A stretch of DNA of 64,000 nt from Rhodocyclaceae bacterium (GCA_028869135.1 JAGWTC010000011.1:1-64000), one strand, 5' to 3'; positions 35,146 through 42,927 are shown, counted from the stretch's first letter. Made by a program: numbers and translations. Notes: a model not told the origin generated them from the letters alone.

Positions 35146-35848
35146 AGCAGGCCTCCCTTGCCATAGTCGCTTCCGATGTGGTGCGGCGGCCGGTAGGCGT
35201 GTTGCTGCCACCTCGCAGCTTTGCCCAATCGGTGCGCACGGCCTCCATGAATGCGGCGTCATGGTCGGCATAGACATAGCCTTTCGCCGCGCATTTGGCC
35301 TTGAAGGCGTCTAGGTGCTCATCGAGTCGGTCATACCCCTTGGAGATTGCCCAGACTTTTACTCGCTCCGAAATTTGAAAGTCAGCAGGGACTGGCCGCT
35401 TCGTTTTTCGCGTGCGCGCAGTAGGGGGTTTATTTACTGACGGTTCTATGACGGTTCTATTGACGGTTTGGGTCGCATGGGTGCTACCCGTCTCGCCGCA
35501 TCCATGCGACCCGTCTAGTGCATCGGTGCGACCCGTCGCATTGGCGCTACCCGTCGCATCAGTGCTACCCCTGAGCGCTTCGAGATTGATCCGATATTGC
35601 CGAGTTGCACCTGGCGCTCCGCCCATGATGTTGCCCGTCAGCACGACGATGCCCTCCTCGATCAGAGAATGGACAACTCGTTGCGCTTGCGACCGGGACA
35701 ACCTAACCCGCTTCGAGATTGAGGCGATGGATGGCCAGCAGTTGCCGCAATCATCAGCCCAATCAGCTAGCGCGAGGAGGGCAAGCAGGCCGGAACCGTT
35801 GCCGGGGTATCCATCCCACACAAGCGTCATGACGCGGATGCTCATCAT
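35084..35848 (-). CDS. Winged-helix replication initiator (O-like)
   Basis: A 254-residue protein with an N-terminal winged helix-turn-helix (about residues 20-75; PSIASISKRVRLSRSQAQRV), a low-complexity linker rich in Gly-Ser-Thr-Asp-Ala (about 90-137), and a C-terminal helical domain with DHDAAFMEAVRTDW, like DnaT or phage O partners. It probably binds the iterons encoded within its own linker and recruits the loader. ATG 35848 overlaps the upstream gene stop (ATGA). An RNA-polymerase regulator is a less likely alternative. Confidence 0.75.
   Translation of the reverse strand: MMSIRVMTLVWDGYPGNGSGLLALLALADWADDCGNCWPSIASISKRVRLSRSQAQRVVHSLIEEGIVVLTGNIMGGAPGATRQYRINLEALRGSTDATGSANATGRTDALDGSHGCGETGSTHATQTVNRTVIEPSVNKPPTARTRKTKRPVPADFQISERVKVWAISKGYDRLDEHLDAFKAKCAAKGYVYADHDAAFMEAVRTDWAKLRGGSNTPTGRRTTSEATMAREACYERPETIHRAEQDRGMRQAW
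35438..35573. repeat. Candidate replication origin: iterons inside the initiator gene
   Basis: Five 18-bp direct repeats with consensus GCATCGGTGCTACCCGTC lie at 35475-35492, 35498-35515, 35520-35537, 35538-35555 and 35556-35573; the last three are contiguous. Beside them is an AT-richer patch with three TGACGGTT repeats at 35438, 35449 and 35461 (11-12 base spacing). This is the layout of phage lambda ori inside gene O: iterons next to an unwinding region. Confidence 0.65.
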
Positions 35849-36231
35849 GCCGCCTTCCGCTCAATCTCGACCCGCGCCGTCTCTTCGGCATATTGCCGAC
35901 CTCGGGCCCCGGCACGCTGAATGGCCGACTCAGGCAAGGAGTAGATACCGATAGTCGCGGGACGGCCGGCATCGGACGTTTTGACCGTTTCCTCGCGCAT
36001 GTCGATCGGCCAGCCCAAGCCTCGCAGGACATAGATGTGGTGGCTCAGGCGTGCGCTACCGAAGCGCAGCCAGCAATCTAGGTGCGAGAGCCTTTCACCG
36101 CGCAGATGGGCGCCGAGTACGCGCCCCTTGACGGAGTTCGGGTCGGGGTAGCAGAATTCGGCGAGTAGGTTGCTTTGCTGTGCCGACTCGCCCCCATGGC
36201 CGGGGGCGTTGTCATTTCTGGGGGCCGTCAT
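35845..36231 (-). CDS. Winged-helix phage protein
   Basis: A 128-residue protein of the small helix-turn-helix family common in prophages and satellites, recognised by LSHLDCWLRFGSARLSHHIYVLRGLGWPI. It likely binds DNA, perhaps as a regulator of replication or excision. The stop overlaps the initiator gene start by four bases, and its own start shares a base with the AlpA gene stop, so the three are translationally coupled. Confidence 0.7.
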   Translation of the reverse strand: MTAPRNDNAPGHGGESAQQSNLLAEFCYPDPNSVKGRVLGAHLRGERLSHLDCWLRFGSARLSHHIYVLRGLGWPIDMREETVKTSDAGRPATIGIYSLPESAIQRAGARGRQYAEETARVEIERKAA

Positions 36232-36449
36232 TACGCGGCCTCTTTGCCATCTGCGCCCAGATGTTCAATCAGGGCATTGATGTCGGCAGCACGCCATGCG
36301 GTCACACGCTCGCCCAGCTTGACCGGCTTGGGAGCCTTCCCAGTACGGCACCATTCCCACCAGGTCGAACGGGAAACTGGGATGAGTTTGAGAACTTGTG
36401 GAAGCCGGACAAAACCCGTTATCGGGTGCGGTTGAGTAGTAGCAGCCAT
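36231..36449 (-). CDS. alpA: AlpA family excisionase/regulator
   Basis: A 72-residue AlpA-type MerR-like helix-turn-helix protein; VSRSTWWEWCRTGKAPKPVKLG is the recognisable core. AlpA proteins activate integrase expression or act as excisionases in P4-like elements. It follows a 95-base gap with no gene after the 189-residue protein gene and starts the replication gene block. ATG 36449. Confidence 0.85.
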   Translation of the reverse strand: MAATTQPHPITGFVRLPQVLKLIPVSRSTWWEWCRTGKAPKPVKLGERVTAWRAADINALIEHLGADGKEAA

Positions 36450-36544
36450 GTATGCCCTCCTTTGGGCGTTGTTGGTCTGCTACGAAGACTATTTACGGCT
36501 TAGGACCGAGTCACTGCCAAGATGTGGGGGGAGATAATGCAGTG

Positions 36545-37114
36545 CTACCCCTCAAGTAGCTTGCCCTTGTTTCGCAGTGCGTATGCCACCTGGCTTGTGG
36601 TTACTTTTCGCTTTGGAATAGCCGGGCTGAAACTGAATTCCGGTTCATCGCTCGGATCATATGGACCGTTGATCAGCAAATGATCGAACGCTTTGTTGTT
36701 CTTGTCGATCAGTAAATTCAACCAATCGACAAACTCATCCACCTTCCCTTCGGTAAGCGTTACGTCATTCATAGTCGCAGTTGCAGCTATCCAGCGGGAG
36801 GTGAATTTGCTCTTTGAAGGCTTGCCCGGCACAAGTACCTTTGCGAACAATTGAGCCCCGGACTTTGCGCCCTCTTTGTGCGGCTTGGTATGCAAGGCCT
36901 TAGCGATTAAGCGCAGCTCCGCTATATCCAAGAAGCTGCTCATCCCTGTATCGAGTAGCGCCCTGTGATTCTTCTCGATAGTCTCGGCAAGGCTGTAGAG
37001 TGTTGCGGACAGCATAGTGGCAAGCTGCTCCGCCTCTTCAATGTCTCCCTCGCTGACCCAACGTGCTCGAGTTCCTGCCTCAAGGTGACACGGGTTCTTG
37101 AATATCTTTTCCAT
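36545..37114 (-). CDS. Hypothetical element protein
   Basis: A 189-residue protein of unknown function, soluble and helix-rich, with charged N-terminal half and a C-terminal SPAIPKRKVTTSQVAYALRNKG segment. A GCAGG-type ribosome site directly precedes ATG 37114. It is separated from the neighbouring small genes by about 95 bases with a long inverted repeat. No homologous family comes to mind; element-specific cargo, such as a defence or immunity gene, is possible but unproven. Confidence 0.55.
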   Translation of the reverse strand: MEKIFKNPCHLEAGTRARWVSEGDIEEAEQLATMLSATLYSLAETIEKNHRALLDTGMSSFLDIAELRLIAKALHTKPHKEGAKSGAQLFAKVLVPGKPSKSKFTSRWIAATATMNDVTLTEGKVDEFVDWLNLLIDKNNKAFDHLLINGPYDPSDEPEFSFSPAIPKRKVTTSQVAYALRNKGKLLEG

Positions 37115-37146
37115 CCTGCGCTCCCTTAGCGCCCCTTGAATGAGGA

Positions 37147-37201
37147 GCCGCGCCGGCCGGGTCAGGGGTCCCGGTTTTCGCCCCGTCGGGCTAGGCGCGG
37201 C
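37147..37201. repeat. Long inverted repeat between element genes
   Basis: GCCGCGCC (37147-37154) and GGCGCGGC (37194-37201) enclose 39 bases with further GC-rich pairing potential (CCGG, CCCG). It lies in the gap between two small element genes and could be a terminator-like or structured RNA segment on the minus strand. Confidence 0.4.
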
Positions 37202-37209
37202 GTAAAGGG

Positions 37210-37512
37210 TCAGGCCTGGGCGTTCCTGAATGCCTTGAGCTCGTGCAGCGTGTATTGCGAGTAACGCTGCGACAGCCTTTCCAATTGCTCATCAGTGGCT
37301 AGCCGGCCGATAACCAGATGGGTTGGCCCATCGCTGGCCTGTTCGGCGCCGGCCTCGCTTTCGTCCCAGAATGAGGCGCATCTGGCATCGTCTGATCGAA
37401 CCAGAATTGCTCGTGTGTCACGGAAGGCGTCCGCCTCTTGCAGCATTTGATGCTCAATGCGGAGGCTTTCAGTCATATGCCGATTTATTGCATTGATGGC
37501 GCTCTTAAGCAT
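37210..37512 (-). CDS. Hypothetical element protein (about 100 residues)
   Basis: A 100-residue soluble protein of unknown function, with an N-terminal amphipathic helix and a C-terminal QYTLHELKAFRNAQA. ATG 37512 has GGAGA six bases upstream and overlaps the previous gene's stop by eight bases, so it is translationally coupled to it. No family recognised. Confidence 0.55.
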   Translation of the reverse strand: MLKSAINAINRHMTESLRIEHQMLQEADAFRDTRAILVRSDDARCASFWDESEAGAEQASDGPTHLVIGRLATDEQLERLSQRYSQYTLHELKAFRNAQA

Positions 37513-37798
37513 GGTTTTCTCCAGGCTGTACACCGACCATTGCCGGCTGCTTTAGCAAGGTCTCCACGTTGTCGTAGTGCTTGAGCGCCAACGGCAAGAG
37601 CGCCTCATGGCGTAGCGTCTCCAGATGGACAATCATGCGCTCGGCGGCGTCCATCGCCTTCTCTGTCTCGGGGTACGCACGGCCGATCTGCGCCAGCATA
37701 GTGCGAATGTCGCGTGATGAAAGCTCGACTTCGCCGACCTCGGGAATCACTTGCGCAGGCACGGATACAGCACGCCCTATAGAATCCAGTCCAGCCAT
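37505..37798 (-). CDS. Hypothetical element protein (97 residues)
   Basis: A 97-residue helical protein with the segment AYPETEKAMDAAERMIVHLE, perhaps a coiled coil. ATG 37798 has AGGAG seven bases upstream; a longer frame to 37864 is not supported. It sits downstream of the integrase hairpin and starts a two-gene unit. Unknown function. Confidence 0.55.
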   Translation of the reverse strand: MAGLDSIGRAVSVPAQVIPEVGEVELSSRDIRTMLAQIGRAYPETEKAMDAAERMIVHLETLRHEALLPLALKHYDNVETLLKQPAMVGVQPGENHA

Positions 37799-37830
37799 CT
37801 CGTAACTCCTTTGTAGTTGCGTTGTGGTTA

Positions 37831-37865
37831 GGTGCCGTGGCCGTCTCGAACACGGCCGCGGCACC
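37831..37865. terminator. Hairpin downstream of the integrase gene
   Basis: GGTGCCGTGGCCGT (37831-37844) pairs with ACGGCCGCGGCACC (37852-37865) around a 7-base loop, one G-T pair. It lies just past the integrase stop on the minus strand, so it may end that transcript. It shares its GGTGCCGTGGCC core with the element's left end. Confidence 0.5.
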
Positions 37866-37880
37866 GTCTGCCTGAGTCCG

Positions 37881-39098
37881 TCAGGCGGCGGTCTTGCCCT
37901 GCAGTTGGATAACCTCGGCGCCGGCTTTTAGCTTGTCTAGGTAGTCGGCCCATAGTTGCATCATCTGCTTACGCTCCTTGAGGAACTTCGTGCGGTTGTA
38001 GGCCGTGCCTAAGTTGTCCGTTACCCGGTGCGCCAGTTGGTGCTCGATCACCTCGGGCTTCTGGTGAAGCTCCTCATGCAGGATCGTCCGCGCCATTGCT
38101 CGGAAGCCGTGGCCAGTAATCTCGGTTTTGGTGTCATAGCCCATGCGGCGCAGAGCTGCATTGACGGCTGCATCGCTCATGGGGCGGCTTGCCGTACGTG
38201 CGCCGGGGAAAACATACCGCCCGTCGCCTGTCAGGGCTTTCAGGTGTTCCAGAGCGGCCACGGCTTGTGTGGAGAGAGGCACAAGGTGCTCGGTATTGGT
38301 CTTGCTGACGGTATAGCGCCACTCGGCTTTGTCTAGGTCGATATGCGCCCACTCTGCTGTCCTCAGTTCGCCAGGGCGTACAAACAGCATGGGGGAGAGG
38401 CGTAGGGCAGCTTGCACCTGGTATGAGCCTTTGAAGGCATCAATGGCCCGGAGTAGGGCGCTAACTTCTTTTGGGTCTGTAATTGCGGCAAAGTGCGTGG
38501 TTTTCTCGGCCGGCAGAGCGCCGCGCAGGTCACCGGTAGGGTCGCGCTCAGCCCGACCGGTTGCTATGGCGTAGCGAAACACTTGGCCAAGGTCGTGCTT
38601 GGCTTTGTGGGCGGTATGGATGGCGCCACGGCTCGCAATCTTGCGGAGTACGGCAAGGATGTCGGGGGCGGTTATTTCGGCGATAGGGCGTTTGCCTAGC
38701 CACGGCAGTACGTTGTTTTCTAGCCGGGCCTTGGTGTTCTTCAGGGTATTGGCCGCCAGCTTGCTACGGACTACGCCAAGCCATTCCTCGGCCACAGCGG
38801 AGAGGCTGTTTTCTGCCAGCAGGCGGCGCTCGGCTTTTTTCTTCTGCTTTTGTTCGCCGGGGTCGATTCCGTCAGATAGCAGGCTACGGGCTTCGTCGCG
38901 TTTGGCGCGAGCCTGTTTCAACGTGGTATCCGGATAGACGCCTAGTGCCAGCGTCTTTTGCTTGCCGGCGAAGCGGTAGTTGATGCGCCAGTACTTTCCG
39001 GTTTGATTGACCAGTAGGTACAGGCCGCGCTCATCGGTGAGCTTGTAGGGCTTGTCCGTGGCCTTCGCCGTTCTAACCGTCGTTTCTGCCAGTGCCAT
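37881..39098 (-). CDS. int: Tyrosine recombinase integrase, P4 type
   Basis: A 405-residue site-specific recombinase with an N-terminal DUF4102 arm-binding domain (about 1-85), a core-binding domain (about 95-190) and the catalytic domain. Catalytic residues are visible: R241 in RPGELR, H330 and R333 in HGFRAM, H357, and the nucleophile candidate Y367 in LGTAYNRT. It lies 172 bases from the tRNA-Arg gene, into which it integrates the element, and the gap holds its likely arm sites and promoter. ATG 39098 is the natural start. Confidence 0.95.
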   Translation of the reverse strand: MALAETTVRTAKATDKPYKLTDERGLYLLVNQTGKYWRINYRFAGKQKTLALGVYPDTTLKQARAKRDEARSLLSDGIDPGEQKQKKKAERRLLAENSLSAVAEEWLGVVRSKLAANTLKNTKARLENNVLPWLGKRPIAEITAPDILAVLRKIASRGAIHTAHKAKHDLGQVFRYAIATGRAERDPTGDLRGALPAEKTTHFAAITDPKEVSALLRAIDAFKGSYQVQAALRLSPMLFVRPGELRTAEWAHIDLDKAEWRYTVSKTNTEHLVPLSTQAVAALEHLKALTGDGRYVFPGARTASRPMSDAAVNAALRRMGYDTKTEITGHGFRAMARTILHEELHQKPEVIEHQLAHRVTDNLGTAYNRTKFLKERKQMMQLWADYLDKLKAGAEVIQLQGKTAA

Positions 39099-39114
39099 GA
39101 TGGGGCCTCCAAAG

Positions 39115-39172
39115 AAATACCATCACACCTTTTCAGGTACCAACACAAATACCATCAGAGTTGATGGTATTT
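39115..39172. promoter_or_regulatory. Candidate integrase arm sites and promoter region (right)
   Basis: AAATACCATCA occurs at 39115-39125 and 39147-39157, and inverted as TGATGGTATTT at 39162-39172. The same motif sits near the left att. Lying upstream of int, they could also be used for autoregulation. Confidence 0.55.
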
Positions 39173-39266
39173 CATTGGACAAGTATAGACGGTATTGGAC
39201 GGCAGATGCGCTTTAAATGGCCTTTTTAAAAGGATTTTCGGACGCTATTGGATTCTGTTGGAAGTG

Positions 39267-39293
39267 GATTTGGCGCCCCGTGGTGGAATCGAA
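39267..39293. repeat. Right attachment repeat (att), tRNA-Arg 3' end
   Basis: GGATTTGGCGCCCCGTGGTGG followed by AATCGAA, overlapping the tRNA 3' end. It matches the left repeat at 32936-32961 apart from one inserted C. The copy at the tRNA keeps it complete. Confidence 0.85.
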
Positions 39294-39345
39294 CCACCAA
39301 TTGACCCTTAGGAGGGGCCGGTTATATCCATTTAACTAACGAGGC
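39271..39345 (-). tRNA. tRNA-Arg (CCT anticodon)
   Basis: On the minus strand a 75-nt cloverleaf folds with acceptor GCCTCGT / ACGGGGC, anticodon loop CTCCTAA (anticodon CCT), T arm GGTGG-TTCGATT-CCACC, discriminator G and an encoded CCA. It reads AGG codons and serves as the element's integration site. A TATAAT-like -10 box occurs upstream (39376-39381, complement). Confidence 0.95.
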
Positions 39346-39451
39346 GCAGGCCAGCCTTGCACTGGCGCGGCCCGCATTATATCGCGTGGCCCCGGCGGCT
39401 TATCGAACGGCCCCTTATAATTACGGCATTCCCCTTCGCGGTGCTGTTGCC

Positions 39452-39976
39452 ATGCGCAAGTTGCTGACCTTTTTTCTGCAGTTGTTTACCTTCTGGCTAC
39501 CTGCAGCGCATGCGGCCGATGTGCCGATGGCGGGCTCATTGGCGCCGACTTTTGCGCTCAAGGATCAGGGCGGCAAGGTGCAGAAGCTCGAAGATTATCG
39601 TGGCAAGTGGGTGGTGCTGTATTTCTATCCCAAGGACGATACGCCGGGCTGCACCGAAGAGGCCTGCAAGTTTCGCGACGACATGATGGAGATCACGCAA
39701 ATGGGCGCCCAGGTGCTGGGCATCAGCGTGGACGATTCGGCTTCACATGCAAAATTCGCCGCCAAGTACAATTTGCCGTTCCCATTGCTGGCGGATGAAG
39801 GCGGCACGACGGCCAAGGCCTACGGGGCGTTTTCCGACTGGGGTCTGTTCGGCATCGCCAAGCGCTACACTTATCTGATCGACCCGCAGGGCAGGATTGC
39901 CAAGGTTTATCTCAAGGTCGACACCTCCAAACATTCGGCGGACATCATCGCCGACCTGAAGGCCCTGCGAAAATAA
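39452..39976 (+). CDS. Peroxiredoxin (Bcp/PrxQ type) with signal peptide
   Basis: A 174-residue thioredoxin-fold peroxiredoxin. The peroxidatic cysteine lies in PKDDTPGCTEEACKFRD, with a second cysteine five residues later as in PrxQ/Bcp. The start ATG 39452 gives a hydrophobic leader (MRKLLTFFLQLFTFWLPAA...), so the enzyme is probably exported to the periplasm or membrane anchored, unusual for Bcp, which is normally cytosolic. A TATAAT at 39416-39421 may be the promoter -10. It follows the tRNA-Arg gene divergently. Confidence 0.88.
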   Translation: MRKLLTFFLQLFTFWLPAAHAADVPMAGSLAPTFALKDQGGKVQKLEDYRGKWVVLYFYPKDDTPGCTEEACKFRDDMMEITQMGAQVLGISVDDSASHAKFAAKYNLPFPLLADEGGTTAKAYGAFSDWGLFGIAKRYTYLIDPQGRIAKVYLKVDTSKHSADIIADLKALRK

Positions 39977-40106
39977 GCTACCCCAGAATTTTTCGCTAAT
40001 CGAGGCTTCGCCCCGCAGTCGTTGCTCAGCCTTCAGGCTTGCTCAATTGTGTGCCTTGGCCCGTTCGGGCTGAGCAGGTCGAAGCCGTACTCACTTTCAA
40101 TCTATC

Positions 40107-42056
40107 GTGCCCCTCTTAAGTCTCACTAACGGCTGTCTCGCCTTCGGGCATGTGGCGCTGCTCGACCATGCCGATCTGCAAATTGATGCCGGCGAGAAGC
40201 TGGCGCTGATCGGCCGTAATGGCAGCGGAAAATCCAGCTTGCTGCGCTCGCTGCTGGGCGAGGCGTCTCTCGACGACGGCCAGATCTGGCGTGCGCCCGG
40301 TTTGCGCGTCGCCTATGTGCCGCAGGAGCCGCTCTTCGAGCCGGGCGACAAGATTTTCGATGTGGTGGCGTCGGGCATGGGCGACGCGGCGCGTCTGCTG
40401 GTGGATTATCACGAGGCGACGCAGCGCGTAGCGCGCGACGATTCGACCGCGGCCATCGAGCATATGATGGCGCTGCAAGCCGAGCTTGAAGCGATCGACG
40501 GCTGGAACTTGACGACCAGGGTCGAGCAGATGCTCAGCGTGTTGAAGCTTGATGGCGACGTGCAGGTCGGCACCTTGTCCGGCGGCGGCATCAAGCGCGT
40601 GGCGCTGGCGCGCGCGCTGGTGAGCGAGCCGGATCTGCTGCTGCTCGACGAGCCGACCAACCATCTCGATCTGGCCGGCATCCTGTGGCTGGAGGCGTTG
40701 ATCAAGGACTTCTCCGGGGCCGTGGTGGTGATTACGCACGACCGCAGTTTCCTGGACAGCATCGCCACGCGCATCATCGAGCTGGATCGCGGCCACCTGG
40801 TCAGCTTCCCCGGCAGCTTTGCCGAATATCAGAAGCGCAAGGCACAGATGCTGGCGGACGAGGCGGTGGTAAATGCCAAGTTCGACAAGTTTCTGGCGCA
40901 GGAGGAGGTGTGGATACGCAAAGGCGTGGAGGCGCGCCGCACGCGCAACGAAGGTCGCGTTCTGCGCCTGGAGCAGTTGCGTCGCGATCGCGCCGAGCGC
41001 CGCGAACGGCAAGGCAAGGTGAACCTGGAATTGGCCCGTGGCGAGGCTTCGGGCAAGATGGTGGCCGAGCTGGAGCATGTCAGCAAGGCTTACGGGGAGC
41101 GCACCATTGTGCGCGATTTCAGTACCCGCATTCAGCGCGGCGACAAGATTGGCCTGATCGGCCGCAACGGCGCCGGCAAGACGACGCTGCTCAAGCTCGT
41201 GCTGGGCCAGCTTGAACCCGACAGCGGCAGCGTGCGTCTGGGCAGCAAGATGGAGGTGGCGTATTTCGACCAGTTCCGTGAGCAGCTCGATCCTGAAGCT
41301 GCGATTGTCGATGTGATTTCGCCAGGTTCGGATTACGTCGAGATCAATGGCAAGAAAAAGCACGTCATCAGCTATCTCGAAGATTTTCTGTTTTCGGGCG
41401 CGCGTGCGCGTTCGCCGGTGCGCTCGCTGTCCGGCGGCGAGCGCAATCGCCTGCTGCTGGCGCGCCTGTTTGCCAAGCCGGCGAATGTGCTGGTGCTGGA
41501 CGAACCGACCAACGATCTGGATATCGAGACGCTGGAGCTGCTGGAAGCACTGCTGCAGGAATATGACGGCACGCTGTTCCTGGTCAGTCATGACCGTCGC
41601 TTTCTCGATAACGTGGTGACGCAGACCATCGTCGCCGAAGGAAGCGACGCAAACCCGGGTCTGTGGAAGGAGTACGTCGGCGGTTACGAGGACTGGTTGC
41701 GTCAGCGCCCCGAAGGCGGAATATCGGCGATGCCCGGCGTCGGCGCTCCGATAGAGAAGCCGCTGGCGGCCGAGCAGCCGGCCAAGTCCGTATCGGATGC
41801 GGCCGCCAAGGCTGCCGCCAAACCCGGCAAGAGCAAGCTGAGTTTCAAGGAGCAGAAGGAGCTCAACGATCTGCCGGCGCGCATTGCGACGCTGGAAAGC
41901 AGTGTTGCCGCATTGCAGGGCAGGCTGGCTGATCCGGCCCTTTACCAGAGTGGCGGCGACGAGGCGCGCAAGGTACAGGCGCAGCTTGAGGCTGACGAGG
42001 CGGGTTTGCTGGAAGCGCTGGAGCGCTGGGAAGTGCTGGAGGCGCGCAACCTCTAA
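40107..42056 (+). CDS. uup: ABC-F ATPase Uup
   Basis: A 649-residue ABC-F protein with two nucleotide-binding domains (Walker A GRNGSGKSS near residue 36 and GRNGAGKTT near 352; signatures LSGGGIKRVALA and LSGGERNRLLLA) joined by a linker, and a C-terminal coiled-coil tail (about 575-649) starting KLSFKEQKELNDLP, the Uup marker. Uup binds ribosomes and DNA and affects transposon excision. The start is GTG 40107. Its 3' end is followed by two minus-strand genes. Confidence 0.92.
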   Translation: MPLLSLTNGCLAFGHVALLDHADLQIDAGEKLALIGRNGSGKSSLLRSLLGEASLDDGQIWRAPGLRVAYVPQEPLFEPGDKIFDVVASGMGDAARLLVDYHEATQRVARDDSTAAIEHMMALQAELEAIDGWNLTTRVEQMLSVLKLDGDVQVGTLSGGGIKRVALARALVSEPDLLLLDEPTNHLDLAGILWLEALIKDFSGAVVVITHDRSFLDSIATRIIELDRGHLVSFPGSFAEYQKRKAQMLADEAVVNAKFDKFLAQEEVWIRKGVEARRTRNEGRVLRLEQLRRDRAERRERQGKVNLELARGEASGKMVAELEHVSKAYGERTIVRDFSTRIQRGDKIGLIGRNGAGKTTLLKLVLGQLEPDSGSVRLGSKMEVAYFDQFREQLDPEAAIVDVISPGSDYVEINGKKKHVISYLEDFLFSGARARSPVRSLSGGERNRLLLARLFAKPANVLVLDEPTNDLDIETLELLEALLQEYDGTLFLVSHDRRFLDNVVTQTIVAEGSDANPGLWKEYVGGYEDWLRQRPEGGISAMPGVGAPIEKPLAAEQPAKSVSDAAAKAAAKPGKSKLSFKEQKELNDLPARIATLESSVAALQGRLADPALYQSGGDEARKVQAQLEADEAGLLEALERWEVLEARNL

Positions 42057-42070
42057 GGCCGCACCGGGCC

Positions 42071-42865
42071 TTACAGCGAGAGGATGCGCTGGTAGGCGGC
42101 GATTCCGGCGGCGGCAACCGCGTTAATGCGATCGGCGGCATTGTTGTTCGCCGGCTGCGCTTGTGCCTGCGTCTGTGCGATCTGATCCTGCCGGTTTTGC
42201 TCGAACGCCTGCTGTTGTGCCTGAAGCTCGCTCGCGCGCGCGGTTTGCGTGTCGATGCCGCGGCTGATCTGACTGTTGCCATCGAGTTGCCGCGTCGTTG
42301 ATTCCTGGACCTGACGACCGGCGCCGGTCAGCGCGTTGCCGACCTGCTGCAGGTTTGTTTGCAGCGCTTGCTGGAAACGCTGCTGGTCGATGCTCAAGGT
42401 GCCATCCTGATTGCGGTTGATGCCGATCTGGCGCAATTGTTCCTGACTGCCATTGTCGAGCGTACGGCTCAACTGGCTGGCGGCGACCTGGGCACGCCCG
42501 TTGTCGGCCAGCGCACCGTTCTCGCGGCTGGTCACGCGGTTGGCAGCAGTCTGTGCGTTGTTGTAGGCGGCGACGAAATTCTGCGCCGCAGCACGTGCCT
42601 CCTCCGGCGTATTCGTGCTCTCGCTGTCGGCCAGCGTCTGGCTGCTTTGCTGCAGTTGCGCGGCGGACGAGCGGAGTTCGCCGAAAGCGGACAGCGTGAC
42701 TTCTGTCGACGAACGCTGCCGGTCTAAGCGTTGGCTGGCCGCGTCCAGCGCCTGACCGACCGTATCGCCACCGGCGGCGGCAGACGGGCGCGTACGCTCG
42801 GTTTGTCCGAACGAGGCGGCGAAAAGCGATGCGCCGAGGCTGTCGGCAATATTGTTGAGCGTCAT
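42071..42865 (-). CDS. Hypothetical protein with FliD-C-like region
   Basis: A 264-residue glutamine- and alanine-rich protein without membrane segments. A region about residues 135-185 (LRQIGINRNQDGTLSIDQQ) reads like the C-terminal domain of the flagellar cap FliD, where a short helical stretch is followed by a GTL-x-D motif, but the rest is unlike FliD. No flagellar genes are nearby. It might be a secreted or surface filament-associated protein or a stand-alone paralogue. Start ATG 42865. The call is weak beyond resemblance. Confidence 0.5.
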   Translation of the reverse strand: MTLNNIADSLGASLFAASFGQTERTRPSAAAGGDTVGQALDAASQRLDRQRSSTEVTLSAFGELRSSAAQLQQSSQTLADSESTNTPEEARAAAQNFVAAYNNAQTAANRVTSRENGALADNGRAQVAASQLSRTLDNGSQEQLRQIGINRNQDGTLSIDQQRFQQALQTNLQQVGNALTGAGRQVQESTTRQLDGNSQISRGIDTQTARASELQAQQQAFEQNRQDQIAQTQAQAQPANNNAADRINAVAAAGIAAYQRILSL

Positions 42866-42927
42866 CGTGTCCTGAAATACCGGCTTGTCCCGACACTATA
42901 GCAAGCGCCGCCGGGGTTTGCCGGGTG

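Larger units (their letters stand above)
32936..39293. mobile_element. Integrated satellite-like phage element at tRNA-Arg(CCT)
   Basis: About 6.36 kb bounded by att repeats, with an integrase next to the tRNA and all coding genes on the minus strand. Gene order from the tRNA: integrase, two small proteins, a 189-residue protein, AlpA, winged-helix protein, replication initiator with internal iterons, DnaC-like loader, baseplate hub. There are no capsid, terminase, portal or lysis genes, so it cannot form phage alone. GC content is visibly lower than the flanks. It is either a phage satellite that depends on a helper or a strongly reduced prophage. Confidence 0.85.

Noticed and set aside
35475-35573. 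CRISPR array from five regular 18-bp repeats
   Set aside because: The repeats are adjacent or separated by only 4-5 bases with no spacers, and lie inside a coding gene.
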